Assembly (NCBI GenBank): GCA_031548515.1
Contig: JAVBRB010000009.1
Coordinates: 8,453-72,452, forward strand
DNA length: 64,000 nucleotides
Direction: 5' to 3'
Source of the DNA: UBA940 sp031548515
GTDB lineage: Bacteria; Bacteroidota; Bacteroidia; Bacteroidales; Rikenellaceae
Each line of letters starts with the position of its first letter. The first letter of the stretch is position 1. A program made the translations under genes and the position numbers. Shown one piece after another: positions 32,462 to 40,225 of the stretch. The notes beneath the pieces were generated by a model, which searched no databases, was not told the DNA's origin, and was given only the letters and a program-made list of their open reading frames with translations.

Positions 32462-33691
32462 TCATAATAGAGCGGTTTCTATCAATTTCCAACCGTTGCC
32501 TTTACAGTTTGCCGGGGAGATATAGATATTCTGAACATTATTCAGAACCACTTTCTTCTTATAGTATTTCAGTTGCGGGATATGCTCATACCATTTGTTT
32601 TCGGCGCGGGTAATTACTATCACTTTATCCTGCTGCATCAGGTAGCGCACAAGCCGGATCGTATATTCCTGCGTATGCAGTAACCCTCTGCCATTGCTAA
32701 ATAGCTTTCTCGGAATGTCTTTATACCTTTCTGAGTGGTAGGGCATAAATTCCACGATGGCGACTTTCTTGTTAGCATACGGAGAGATTCCCAAAACCCG
32801 TTCAAGTTTATGCTTCCAGTAGTTAGCTTCGAGCAGGTTCATATACTCGTTCTCGCCCTCTTGTATGCAGCGGTCATCCTGCAAGGCCATGATCCGGCAT
32901 TTGGTTTCGATAAACTGTTTCTTCTGCTCCGGGCTGCATTTCTCATATTCATCGACATCGTATTTTTCGCTATAACCTGGATTCAGCGTCAGCACAACGA
33001 CCTCGGCATCCAACGGATTGCCCATAAACGGCTTAGGGATCATCGACAACTGGAGTTTATGCTCGTCTTTGATATTACCGTCCATAAACCGGTTGATCAC
33101 TTCCTTATCCTGCGGATGAACATAGTCGCCGGTTTTCTCGTATTCGTTAGCCTCTATATCCTTTGCCATACACAACCAAGGATTGTCGGCGCCCAACCGC
33201 TCCCGCGTTTCCTCAAATACATTAAATTTACCGAGTAGCTGCTCCCCGTAAATTATCTTCGCCCAAGCCTCGGCTCGCTCTTCAAGGTACTGATCGAGGT
33301 CGTAGCGCGTTTCCCCGATGATATCCACTTTGAACGTACCCATGTCTTTATAGGTAGGCGTTCCGCTCGACCGCTCCCGTAGTTCCGCTGACAATAATTC
33401 TACTAATTGGTTCTCATTCAGTTTTTTCTTTAAAATGTTGTTCAGCCCTGTAACAGGTTCACCCATACGCAGGTAAACCAGATTCATCATCAACGTGTCG
33501 TAAATCGTGTCTGTCGTGTACTTCTCGCGCCTGCTCCTATACTCATTGATAAAGGTTTGCAGGTTTCCACCAAGATGCAGGAACAATCCGATGTGCGTCA
33601 GTCGTTTGTCATACTCAATGGATTTGTACTCATGCGATGGGTAGTCTAAATAAGCTTTGGGTTTGTCGATAATCGGATTAAAATCACTCAT
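32462..33691 (-). CDS. Uracil-DNA-glycosylase-like fold protein with unknown N-terminal domain
   Basis: A 409-residue protein without signal or membrane segments. The N-terminal half (about 1-210) is helical, charged and unrecognised. The C-terminal half resembles the UDG superfamily: PKPFMGNPLDAEVVVLTLNPG (219-239, cf. the GxNPG motif A of Mug-type enzymes), FMPYHS (315-320), a Rossmann-like strand DKVIVITRAENKWYEHIP (355-372) and ISPANCKGNGW (391-401) where the second motif would be. The canonical Ung water-activating loop DPYHG and the HPSP loop of the host Ung (51863-52543) are not conserved, so activity on uracil is doubtful. It heads a three-gene operon under a WYL-type operator. The fold call is inference. 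Confidence 0.55.
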   Translation of the reverse strand: MSDFNPIIDKPKAYLDYPSHEYKSIEYDKRLTHIGLFLHLGGNLQTFINEYRSRREKYTTDTIYDTLMMNLVYLRMGEPVTGLNNILKKKLNENQLVELLSAELRERSSGTPTYKDMGTFKVDIIGETRYDLDQYLEERAEAWAKIIYGEQLLGKFNVFEETRERLGADNPWLCMAKDIEANEYEKTGDYVHPQDKEVINRFMDGNIKDEHKLQLSMIPKPFMGNPLDAEVVVLTLNPGYSEKYDVDEYEKCSPEQKKQFIETKCRIMALQDDRCIQEGENEYMNLLEANYWKHKLERVLGISPYANKKVAIVEFMPYHSERYKDIPRKLFSNGRGLLHTQEYTIRLVRYLMQQDKVIVITRAENKWYEHIPQLKYYKKKVVLNNVQNIYISPANCKGNGWKLIETALL

Positions 33692-33717
33692 ATAATTACG
33701 TTTTTATGGTTGTGCCC

Positions 33718-33770
33718 CAAAGATAAGACTTGGCTATGCCATCAAAAGGCACATCGAGCATTTATCTTTG
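33718..33770. promoter_or_regulatory. Symmetric divergent promoter with WYL-type operator
   Basis: CAAAGATA (33718-33725) - 11 bp - TGCC (33737-33740) - 7 bp - GGCA (33748-33751) - 11 bp - TATCTTTG (33763-33770). Each outer block is a perfect TAnnTTTG -7 box on its own strand, so the same operator faces a leftward promoter (UDG-like operon, ATG at 33691) and a rightward one (towards the hairpin at 33814). The operator and its 11-bp distance to the box are identical upstream of the WYL gene at 36135-36168. Confidence 0.75.
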
Positions 33771-33785
33771 TTTCCGACAACCCAC

Positions 33786-33930
33786 AAAAAAAGAGTGGAC
33801 CGTCGTACACTCACCGCAGGCCTCGCCAGAAGCCCCTAAGTACATGCACAAACAGCCCACCCAAAAGGTAAGCGCGTTTGTGCCTTGTACTTGTATGAAC
33901 CTGGCGAGTTCGCGGCGAGAGGCACTCTCG
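33786..33930. ncRNA. Candidate structured RNA (large imperfect hairpin), strand uncertain
   Basis: Paired blocks CCGC/GCGG (33814-33817, 33912-33915), CTCGCCAG/CTGGCGAG (33822-33829, 33901-33908), AAGTAC/GTACTT (33838-33843, 33887-33892) and GCACAAAC/GTTTGTGC (33846-33853, 33876-33883) give 26 bp of stem with a symmetric 8x8 internal loop and a 22-nt apical loop. A small hairpin CGAGAG-GCA-CTCTCG (33916-33930) adjoins it. Minus strand: a CACTC/GAGTG stem and seven T (33812-33786) make a terminator, with a weak promoter TTTG-N20-TAATTTCA at 33976-33945. Plus strand: the WYL-controlled box at 33763-33770 points into it. GC-rich inside an AT-rich element; no credible protein. Confidence 0.5.
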
Positions 33931-34009
33931 TCATTAATATGGTGTGAAATTACCGATTTTCTACATATCTGCCAAATTGTTATTATTTAACATTTCTATC
34001 TATTGGCTG

Positions 34010-35191
34010 CTAAAACAAGCAGCGCGTTCCATTGCGGTCGATATAAAACCACTCCCTATTATATTTGACCGGAGTACAGCCCTCTCTGAAATACATCTCA
34101 CTTGTGGTATATATTGGCGGAATAACTACCTCTCCCGCTGTATTTATCCAACCTTTCTTTTCGATATGATTCCTCTTAAAAAATGCTGCCCGTCCTTCGG
34201 AAAAATTAGCAACCGGATGGTTGAATTTATACGGGATTATCATTTCTCCGTATTTGTTTAAAAACCCAATCTTTCTGCTATCTCTATGGTAAACACGCGC
34301 AAGACCATCTGAGAACCATATCGTAGATTTGTCTCCTACATAAAAAGTAGGCTTAACGAGGATATCCCCGTTCATATCAGTCCACCCCCAAAGACCTTGC
34401 ACCTTAACGCATATAATGCCCTCATCGGGATATACTTTCAGATTATTATATTTGCAGGGGATGATAGTTTCTCCGGCTAATGTAATCACGCCATATTTTC
34501 CACCGGTTTTAACTACAATACATTGATCCGTAACATAGCTTACATCGTCATAGATAAAGTCCAACGCAGTTTCCCCGTTTCGGGAAATCAGCCCATGATT
34601 GCCATTGACGGCAGCACTAAAATAGTCGGGCAAGGCGACTGAGTCGGAGTACGGTAAAATATCAAGGCGATTATATTTCGCCGGAATTACCCATTCTCCA
34701 TTTTCATTTACAGCGCCCCACCTCTCCGAAAAATCCATTACGGAGATTATCCCATTGTTACTATTTCCTATCGCACCAATGCTCCGCACACCTAAATCCC
34801 GATTCCCGTCTTTCGTACCAATAAGCCGCCAATCATCGCCGAATGGATTATCTGACTTGTGTGCTATAATATGTGTATGCGAAAACACCTTGACTAAATC
34901 GAAAACATCCCGCATATCTTCCGACATATCAAAGGCATCTCCTACTAACTCCCTATGAGGATATTTAAACACGATATTTCCTTGGCGGTCGATTACGCAG
35001 AGGTTGGGTTCTGCATCTACTACTTTTGCATAACCGCATGGAGAAAATAATACCCCTGTAATAAATTTGCAGTCAATTATTTCTTCTCCTAAGGTATTGA
35101 TATACCCAAATCTTGACTCTTTACCTGTCCTTTTGTAAACTCCGGCAATTCCATCGCGAAAATAGCTTAGACTATGGTATTTATTGTTCAT
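34010..35191 (-). CDS. WG-repeat protein
   Basis: A 393-residue protein made of WG-type repeats (pattern W/F-G-hh-N-xx-G-E-hh-I-P-x-K/F-Y): RFGYINTLGEEIIDCKF, RWGAVNENGEWVIPAKYN, KYGVITLAGETIIPCKYN, LWGWTDMNGDILVKPTF, KIGFLNKYGEMIIPYKFN, KKGWINTAGEVVIPPIYT and a last EWFYIDRNG unit. No signal peptide or membrane segment. Such repeats form beta-rich binding platforms; they occur in bacterial accessory and defence loci, but function is unknown. Its start lies 4 bp after the WYL stop codon, so WYL and WG form an autoregulated pair. Confidence 0.85.
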   Translation of the reverse strand: MNNKYHSLSYFRDGIAGVYKRTGKESRFGYINTLGEEIIDCKFITGVLFSPCGYAKVVDAEPNLCVIDRQGNIVFKYPHRELVGDAFDMSEDMRDVFDLVKVFSHTHIIAHKSDNPFGDDWRLIGTKDGNRDLGVRSIGAIGNSNNGIISVMDFSERWGAVNENGEWVIPAKYNRLDILPYSDSVALPDYFSAAVNGNHGLISRNGETALDFIYDDVSYVTDQCIVVKTGGKYGVITLAGETIIPCKYNNLKVYPDEGIICVKVQGLWGWTDMNGDILVKPTFYVGDKSTIWFSDGLARVYHRDSRKIGFLNKYGEMIIPYKFNHPVANFSEGRAAFFKRNHIEKKGWINTAGEVVIPPIYTTSEMYFREGCTPVKYNREWFYIDRNGTRCLF

Positions 35192-35195
35192 GTCT

Positions 35196-36113
35196 TTAAC
35201 GATAAAATTTCAGCATCGCCTCCGCATGGCGTTTAATTTCCTCTCGGAGTCGTACCGGCTCCAACACTTCTATGTTCTCGCCATGCGACAACAACTCCTG
35301 TACAAAGTCGTAGGTAATCAGCACGAAGTATTGGAAGTCAGCATAGTCAGGCTTTTTATCAATCTCTTTTTGTGAGGCATGCAACGGCAGCGAGAGTATA
35401 TATTCAGCCTGCTCGCCGTAAACACGGATTTTCACAGTGGTAGGCTTGTCGTCAACGCTCCATGTAATCCCGAAACTGTTGCCGAAAAAATCATCCTCGT
35501 TCATGTCCGGCATCGTGAAGCGTTCCGCTGTCCGACTCAAACGCTGCAACCGGTCGAGCGAGAACGTATAAATTCGCCCCATTTCCCGGCAGTAGCCCAC
35601 CAAGTACCAACGTCTGCGGAATAACTTTAGAAAATATGGTTCTACCATATATTCCGCCGGTTGGTTCTCGTGGAATCGTTGGTACTCAATAGTTATCACT
35701 ACTGACTCATTGATTGTATCAATGATCGGACGCAAAAAATGCTCCCCGGCAGGCGCAGGCTCAAACAATACGCGATTCCGTAGCTTGGCGTCTCCGGCGA
35801 TTATGTTTTTCAATGACAGGGTTTCCACAATCCAACCCGTCAGAGCGTTCTGCCCAACATCTTCGGGGTATTTTATGCGGTATTTATTTCCCTTAATACA
35901 TTCTATTTCGATGTCGAATATATCGGGGATGTCACGGTCTATATGGTTGCGAAACGTCCTCGGCGCATATTCTTCCCCGCCGGACATTTCAGTATCAGCC
36001 TGCCAGCGCTCTGATATTTCACGCCTGCTTATACCGTTGTCACCAGCCCTGTAAATCGTGTCGAGCAGCCATATCAGGCGTTTTACAGTATTTCCTACTT
36101 TCTCTCTTCCCAT
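35196..36113 (-). CDS. WYL-domain transcriptional regulator
   Basis: A 305-residue regulator with an N-terminal winged helix (about 8-75), a WYL domain with W169-Y170-L171 in FRRRWYLVGYCREMGRIYTFSLDRL, and a C-terminal WCX region (about 215-300, KPTTVKIRVYGEQAEYIL and VQELLSHGENIEVLEPVRL). Relatives such as BrxR and CapW repress phage-defence operons until a ligand binds. It has a TGCC-N7-GGCA operator in its own promoter (36135-36168), identical in layout to the one upstream of the UDG-like gene, so it probably controls itself, the WG-repeat gene and that operon. Confidence 0.9.
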   Translation of the reverse strand: MGREKVGNTVKRLIWLLDTIYRAGDNGISRREISERWQADTEMSGGEEYAPRTFRNHIDRDIPDIFDIEIECIKGNKYRIKYPEDVGQNALTGWIVETLSLKNIIAGDAKLRNRVLFEPAPAGEHFLRPIIDTINESVVITIEYQRFHENQPAEYMVEPYFLKLFRRRWYLVGYCREMGRIYTFSLDRLQRLSRTAERFTMPDMNEDDFFGNSFGITWSVDDKPTTVKIRVYGEQAEYILSLPLHASQKEIDKKPDYADFQYFVLITYDFVQELLSHGENIEVLEPVRLREEIKRHAEAMLKFYR

Positions 36114-36134
36114 TGTTCTTTGAATTTGTTACCA

Positions 36135-36168
36135 CAAAGATAGAAATAAGCTGTGCCATTTTAAGGCA
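36135..36168 (-). promoter_or_regulatory. Promoter and operator of the WYL-WG operon
   Basis: On the minus strand: TGCC (36168-36165), TTAAAAT, GGCA (36157-36154), 11 bp, then TATCTTTG (36142-36135), 21 bp before the WYL ATG. The operator, its 7-bp spacer and the 11-bp distance to the -7 box match 33718-33751. Confidence 0.75.
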
Positions 36169-36185
36169 TAGATGCTGTAGAATAC

Positions 36186-37436
36186 CTATACAGCATTTGC
36201 TCTGATTGATCCTTGATTTTCCCAGACTTTGCGCATGACTTTCTTGAGTCCTTTTGCATCGCTGTTTACATATATTCGCGCTATGGCGAGGTCCTTATCC
36301 CCAAGAAGCTGCGCGACTTCAAATTCATTCGCGCCGTTGTTTGCGAGGTTGGTAGCGAACGTGTGCCTGCTGACATGAAAACTCAGATGTTTAGATATGT
36401 TCGCCATTTTAGCCAACAGTTTTAGATTATTGTTGATGGTCTGCCCCTCGATGCGGTCGAAAACATACTCGCCGGTGCGGTTATGACCGTTCAGCATTAT
36501 AATTGCCAGCGCCTGATTGCTCAACGGAACATGGACGTTATTGCCGGTTTTGACCTGCACCTTTTCGAGAGCCTCGTACCGGCCGTTGCTCTGGATAAGA
36601 TGCTCCCACTTCAAATCCTGCATATCCGAGTAGCGTAGCCCCGTTTCGCAGCAGAAGATGAACATTTTATGCGACAGCCTCATGGAGCGAATAGCATCTG
36701 CCGGTAACTTGATCTCTTTGAAACGCTGATACTCGTCGGAATCAAGGAATACCGTGCGACCTTCACATTTCGGAAATAGATTATTGTAATGATTGAAAGG
36801 GTTGTCTATCGTGTAGCCCTCGTGAATGGCGTACCGTATGACCGCACGCAGCCCCACCAGCCGCTTTGCAACAGTCCCGTTCATGTTTTCTCGCTCGTCT
36901 TGAAGATATTTCCGGTACTCGCGGACGAATCCAAGATTTATGTTCTTTATGGAGACAAGTTGCCCGTATCGTTCTTTTGCAAATTCGCAGACGATTCTTT
37001 TGTGGGTCTGGTAATTGATGATCGTATTGCTGCGCTTGTCAAAAGTTCGGAGGTAGTCGATATACAGGTCAAAAATCTCTTCCAACGTGGCGCTGTCGCG
37101 TTTCTTTTCTGTCCGAGGTGCAACTATAGCATCTTTGTTTAACAACGACCTGATTTCCTCGATAGTGGTTTTGTCAAGATTGCCGTCGAGTGTCCGCTGG
37201 ATAACGAATGCCTCGAAATCAGATTCCGTATTTTTTAGGTAACGGTTCGCTGTGATGGCGTAGGCGCTCGTGCCTTTGATGCGGCATTTGCTTTTATCCC
37301 AATCTGCCGGACGAGCATGATATTGCGTAGGCAGTTTCGTGTATCTGCCCTGACAAAGGATTTTGAGGTCGATCCGTTTTTCCTCGGTTTTTGTGTCGAG
37401 GTCAGTCCGCAGAATAGGTTTGATTTTAACTTTCAT
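36186..37436 (-). CDS. Tyrosine site-specific integrase
   Basis: A 416-residue Bacteroidetes-type integrase: arm-binding N-terminus (about 1-100), SAM-like core-binding domain (about 115-215) and catalytic domain with R268 (GLRYSD), K296 (VQVKTGNN), H354 and R357 (FHVSRHTF) and the nucleophile Y389 (RIYVN). The usual His/Trp of the LGH box is Asp380 here (LLGDKDLAIARIY). It would catalyse integration at tRNA-Arg and, with a helper such as the HTH protein at 28668, excision. It reads leftward from the right part of the element; the AlbA-type gene lies between it and attR. Confidence 0.93.
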   Translation of the reverse strand: MKVKIKPILRTDLDTKTEEKRIDLKILCQGRYTKLPTQYHARPADWDKSKCRIKGTSAYAITANRYLKNTESDFEAFVIQRTLDGNLDKTTIEEIRSLLNKDAIVAPRTEKKRDSATLEEIFDLYIDYLRTFDKRSNTIINYQTHKRIVCEFAKERYGQLVSIKNINLGFVREYRKYLQDERENMNGTVAKRLVGLRAVIRYAIHEGYTIDNPFNHYNNLFPKCEGRTVFLDSDEYQRFKEIKLPADAIRSMRLSHKMFIFCCETGLRYSDMQDLKWEHLIQSNGRYEALEKVQVKTGNNVHVPLSNQALAIIMLNGHNRTGEYVFDRIEGQTINNNLKLLAKMANISKHLSFHVSRHTFATNLANNGANEFEVAQLLGDKDLAIARIYVNSDAKGLKKVMRKVWENQGSIRANAV

Positions 37437-37589
37437 AGTGTTGATCTTTTAATCGTTGTACGAAGACCGTTCTTCCCTTACATATAGTACCGGAGCGGGC
37501 TTGCACAAGTGGGAAATTTTCCCTTCTCGAACACTAATTAAGCTAATTGTTTTATATTCAGATCAATGGTGCGATAAAATATTTCTTGA

Positions 37590-37634
37590 TAAGATAAATT
37601 GAGTTTGCAAACTATCTTAAAATGAGTATTTTTG
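37590..37634 (+). promoter_or_regulatory. Promoter and likely operator of the AlbA-type regulator
   Basis: TTTG (37604-37607), a 19-bp spacer and TATTTTTG (37627-37634) fit the -33/-7 consensus. A 7-bp inverted repeat TAAGATA (37590-37596) / TATCTTA (37613-37619) flanks the -33 box, which itself forms TTTGCAAA. This suggests autoregulation. The box overlaps an alternative TTG start at 37632, so ATG 37662 is the start. Confidence 0.65.
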
Positions 37635-37661
37635 GAATCTATTTGTTACAAATCAAGAATA

Positions 37662-39116
37662 ATGCATAAAACGATCAACTTAACAGAGGCTGAGGTAAAC
37701 GAATTCACCATTAGACAAGAGAATCATTTTTTTGATAGAAAGTCTAAGGCAGTCGATGGGAAGGGTATACAAAAAGCCATAACTGCCTTTGCCAATGCAG
37801 ATGGAGGGGATGTGATCATAGGCGTAAAGGACGAAAAAGATGAACCAGACTCAAAAAAGCGATGGGATGGCTTTATTAAGTTAGAAGACTGCAATTACAT
37901 ATTTCAAAATATACAGGAAATAACACCATCGGTATCTCATTCAGTTTGCTATCTTAAGCATCCAGTATATAAAACTTTTGCAGTTCAGATTACCATAGAT
38001 AAAGGCTCTGCCGTACATTCAACGTCTAATGGTACCATATATGTACGGGCTGGAGCGCAATCGACCCCTCTTAAAGAGCATCAAAGAATAACAGAATTAT
38101 CCTTTGCAAAGGGAGAGCGTACTTATGAAGATACCATCTTAAAAGAAAGGTCTGCTGAAGATGTTTTTGAGAGTGCTGAAATAAAACGATTCCTGAATGA
38201 TTATTCCCCTGCGACCAGTCCTGTTGATTTTTCATTAAATCAAGATTTGATAGATCGCAAAACATATGAGCCAAAGGTTGCAGGGATATTGCTTTTCAAT
38301 GATAATCCCATAGCAATTTTGCCGCGAAAATGTGGCATCAAGATTACCAGATACGATACATCTGAGTTGATTCCTGAGAGAGAGCATCTTAAAGAGCAAG
38401 TTACTATTGAGGGCAGTCTTTACAATCAAATCCAGAAAGCAATAGAAGAAATATCTCGAATAATGTCGAGCGTTAGTATTTATACTTCAACTGGGTTGGA
38501 GAGGGTGAAATATCCTCCCGAAACAATCCATGAAATAGTTGTCAATGCAGTGATACATCGAGATTATTCTATAAGTGATGACATTCAAATATTAATATAC
38601 AACGATCGCATAGAAGTAATAAGTCCCGGTAAGCTACCTGGCTACATTACTGTAGAAAACATCTTAGATGAACGATTTACACGTAATGCCAAGATAGTCA
38701 GGAATCTACATAAATATAAAAATGCGCCTAATAAAGATATAGGAGAGGGGCTTAATACTGCTTTCCAAAAAATGGCAGACTGGAAATTATCAAAACCTCA
38801 AATATGTGAAGAAGGAAGTTCTGTCAAGGTGATTATTTCACATACGCCATTAGCGAGTCCAGAGGAGATGGTTTTAGAATATCTTCATAATAATCCTAAA
38901 ATAACAAATGTTATTGGCCGTGGATTAACTAATATTAGATCAGAAAATGTCATGAAAAGAGTTTTCTACAAGCTTCGTGATGAAGGATTGATCGAACCTA
39001 TAATTAGTCGAAAAGGGAACTCTACAGTAGCATGGCGAATAAAACCCGTTAAGGAAGGTGAAACAAATCGAGGAGAAGCGCATAGAATAGATGCAACACA
39101 AGGAACGCTATTTTAA
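37662..39116 (+). CDS. AlbA_2 (Schlafen-type) / HATPase_c_4 putative regulator
   Basis: A 484-residue protein with an N-terminal Schlafen AlbA_2 nucleic-acid-binding domain (FTIRQENHFFDRKS, ITAFANADGGDVIIGVKDE, about 10-150), a GHKL-like HATPase_c_4 domain (IHEIVVNAVIHRDYS near 294, GEGLNTAFQKM near 366) and a C-terminal winged helix. Members are annotated as RecG-like or transcriptional regulators and often sit in accessory or defence islands; biochemical action is unclear. It is the most AT-rich gene of the window, alone on the plus strand in the element and next to attR, and may be a late acquisition. Confidence 0.85.
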   Translation: MHKTINLTEAEVNEFTIRQENHFFDRKSKAVDGKGIQKAITAFANADGGDVIIGVKDEKDEPDSKKRWDGFIKLEDCNYIFQNIQEITPSVSHSVCYLKHPVYKTFAVQITIDKGSAVHSTSNGTIYVRAGAQSTPLKEHQRITELSFAKGERTYEDTILKERSAEDVFESAEIKRFLNDYSPATSPVDFSLNQDLIDRKTYEPKVAGILLFNDNPIAILPRKCGIKITRYDTSELIPEREHLKEQVTIEGSLYNQIQKAIEEISRIMSSVSIYTSTGLERVKYPPETIHEIVVNAVIHRDYSISDDIQILIYNDRIEVISPGKLPGYITVENILDERFTRNAKIVRNLHKYKNAPNKDIGEGLNTAFQKMADWKLSKPQICEEGSSVKVIISHTPLASPEEMVLEYLHNNPKITNVIGRGLTNIRSENVMKRVFYKLRDEGLIEPIISRKGNSTVAWRIKPVKEGETNRGEAHRIDATQGTLF

Positions 39117-39244
39117 TAAGGTTCGATTTTAGGGTTGGAATTTTGGGTGGAAATGACCATTCATGACCCAACGCTGAAATCAAAAAGATCAAGCGGTACG
39201 AAAGTTTGATTCATTTGGAGCGATGATACGCCCATATGTTATTT

Positions 39245-39290
39245 GCGGTGAGACTACATAAAACCCATTCTAGTGATGCTTGGAATGGGG
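39245..39290 (+). repeat. attR: right attachment-site repeat with terminator hairpin
   Basis: GCGGTGAGACTAC (39245-39257) repeats the 3' end of tRNA-Arg, followed by ACCCATTC (39263-39270) / GAATGGGG (39283-39290) and a T-rich tail, matching the tRNA terminator at 27050-27083. Confidence 0.85.
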
Positions 39291-39363
39291 TTTTGTTTTG
39301 TCAGGATCGGATTTAGGACATGGGTTACGCTTAAGCGGCTCATGTATTCTCAAATCAAGGATA

Positions 39364-40167
39364 TCACTTCTTCAACTCCCCCAAGAGAAGCTGCAGAGCC
39401 GGAGATGCGCATGTTCCATGGTCGAATCCCGGGAGACTATAGTATTTCACAGTCTTGTTGCCGACGCTAAGAAGAGCCTGATACAGGAAATAATTCTCGG
39501 CAACGCGCTGCGGCAACTCTATCTCAGGTTGTCCGCATACAAGCGTAATGGGAGCAGTGGCTGCCGTTATATGATAGAGTGGGGCGTACCGGTCGATATA
39601 AGGGACGGTTTCGCTCAGTCCCATTTCCGCGCGGATGGCGTTATGTGTCACGCACTGTCCGCTGATAGGCCAGTAAGATACGATATCGGCTGCCGCGTCT
39701 ATGCCGTATTTTCCCAGATAACCCTTGTCGAGAGCAAGCATCAGGGTGAGGTAGCCGCCCGCCGAATGCCCGGCGACGATGATCTTCGACGGATCTCCAC
39801 CGTATTGCGCGATATTCTTTTTCGTCCACGCGACCGCCGCGGCCGCATCTTCTATGTAGGACGGATGTTGTGCTCTCGGACTGAGGCGGTAGTTTACCGC
39901 CACCACACAGATGCCCTTCTCCTGAAGTTCGGTCGGGATATGTTTCTCGCCTCCGGTCAGCCCGCCTCCGTGGAACCACACTACAACCTGCACGCCGGTC
40001 CCGCCGTCGGGATAATAGACATCCGCCATACACCTTTCGGAAGCGTATTTGTCGGCCGTTTCGATACGGTAGGGGATGTTTTTAGCGGTTTTGTAAGCCT
40101 GGGCGTGCAGGGCGACGGCTGCAAAGGTAAAAAGTGCGGCGCAAAAGAGGCGTTTGAAAAGTTTCAT
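39364..40167 (-). CDS. Exported alpha/beta-hydrolase (esterase/lipase-like)
   Basis: A 267-residue hydrolase from ATG 40167, with signal peptide KLFKRLFCAALFTFAAVALHA. Motifs: oxyanion HGGG at 66-69, nucleophile Ser135 in GHSAGGY, and a C-terminal His in GFDHGTC. The usual acid in G-x-x-D is replaced by CGQPEIELPQ, so a Glu may serve. It fits the BD-FAE/esterase group that removes acyl or feruloyl groups from polysaccharides or short esters. It has its own promoter, back to back with that of the V-ATPase operon. Confidence 0.85.
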   Translation of the reverse strand: MKLFKRLFCAALFTFAAVALHAQAYKTAKNIPYRIETADKYASERCMADVYYPDGGTGVQVVVWFHGGGLTGGEKHIPTELQEKGICVVAVNYRLSPRAQHPSYIEDAAAAVAWTKKNIAQYGGDPSKIIVAGHSAGGYLTLMLALDKGYLGKYGIDAAADIVSYWPISGQCVTHNAIRAEMGLSETVPYIDRYAPLYHITAATAPITLVCGQPEIELPQRVAENYFLYQALLSVGNKTVKYYSLPGFDHGTCASPALQLLLGELKK

Positions 40168-40197
40168 ACTGTCTGTTTTTTTGACGGTTCCGTTTTT

Positions 40198-40225
40198 CAA
40201 AGATATAAATAAAACATTATCTTTG
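40198..40225. promoter_or_regulatory. Back-to-back promoters for the esterase and the V-ATPase operon
   Basis: The minus-strand TATCTTTG (40205-40198) lies 30 bp before the esterase ATG, and a plus-strand TATCTTTG (40218-40225) points to the V-ATPase operon with a leader of about 170 nt before atpE. Both boxes match TAnnTTTG exactly. Confidence 0.65.

Larger units (their letters stand above)
27045..39257. mobile_element. Integrated 12.2-kb genetic element in tRNA-Arg(CCT)
   Basis: Bounded by 13-bp direct repeats (27032-27044 and 39245-39257) at the 3' end of tRNA-Arg. It is visibly more AT-rich than both flanks and carries a tyrosine integrase (36186-37436), a predicted replication initiator and HTH protein, a D5-type primase/helicase, WYL regulators, and accessory genes. 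No capsid, portal, tail, relaxase or conjugation gene is recognised, so it looks like an integrative plasmid-like element or a phage satellite rather than a prophage or ICE. A third, slightly diverged att-like copy at 27206-27230 suggests an earlier tandem insertion. Confidence 0.85.

Noticed and set aside
33814..33930. Integron attC site
   Set aside because: The imperfect hairpin recalls attC, but no GTTRRRY/RYYYAAC core pair is present and there is no integron integrase nearby.
33730..33990. 86-residue open frame over the hairpin region
   Set aside because: Its start lies inside the promoter/operator, the product has no protein-like features, and the DNA is better explained by paired structure.
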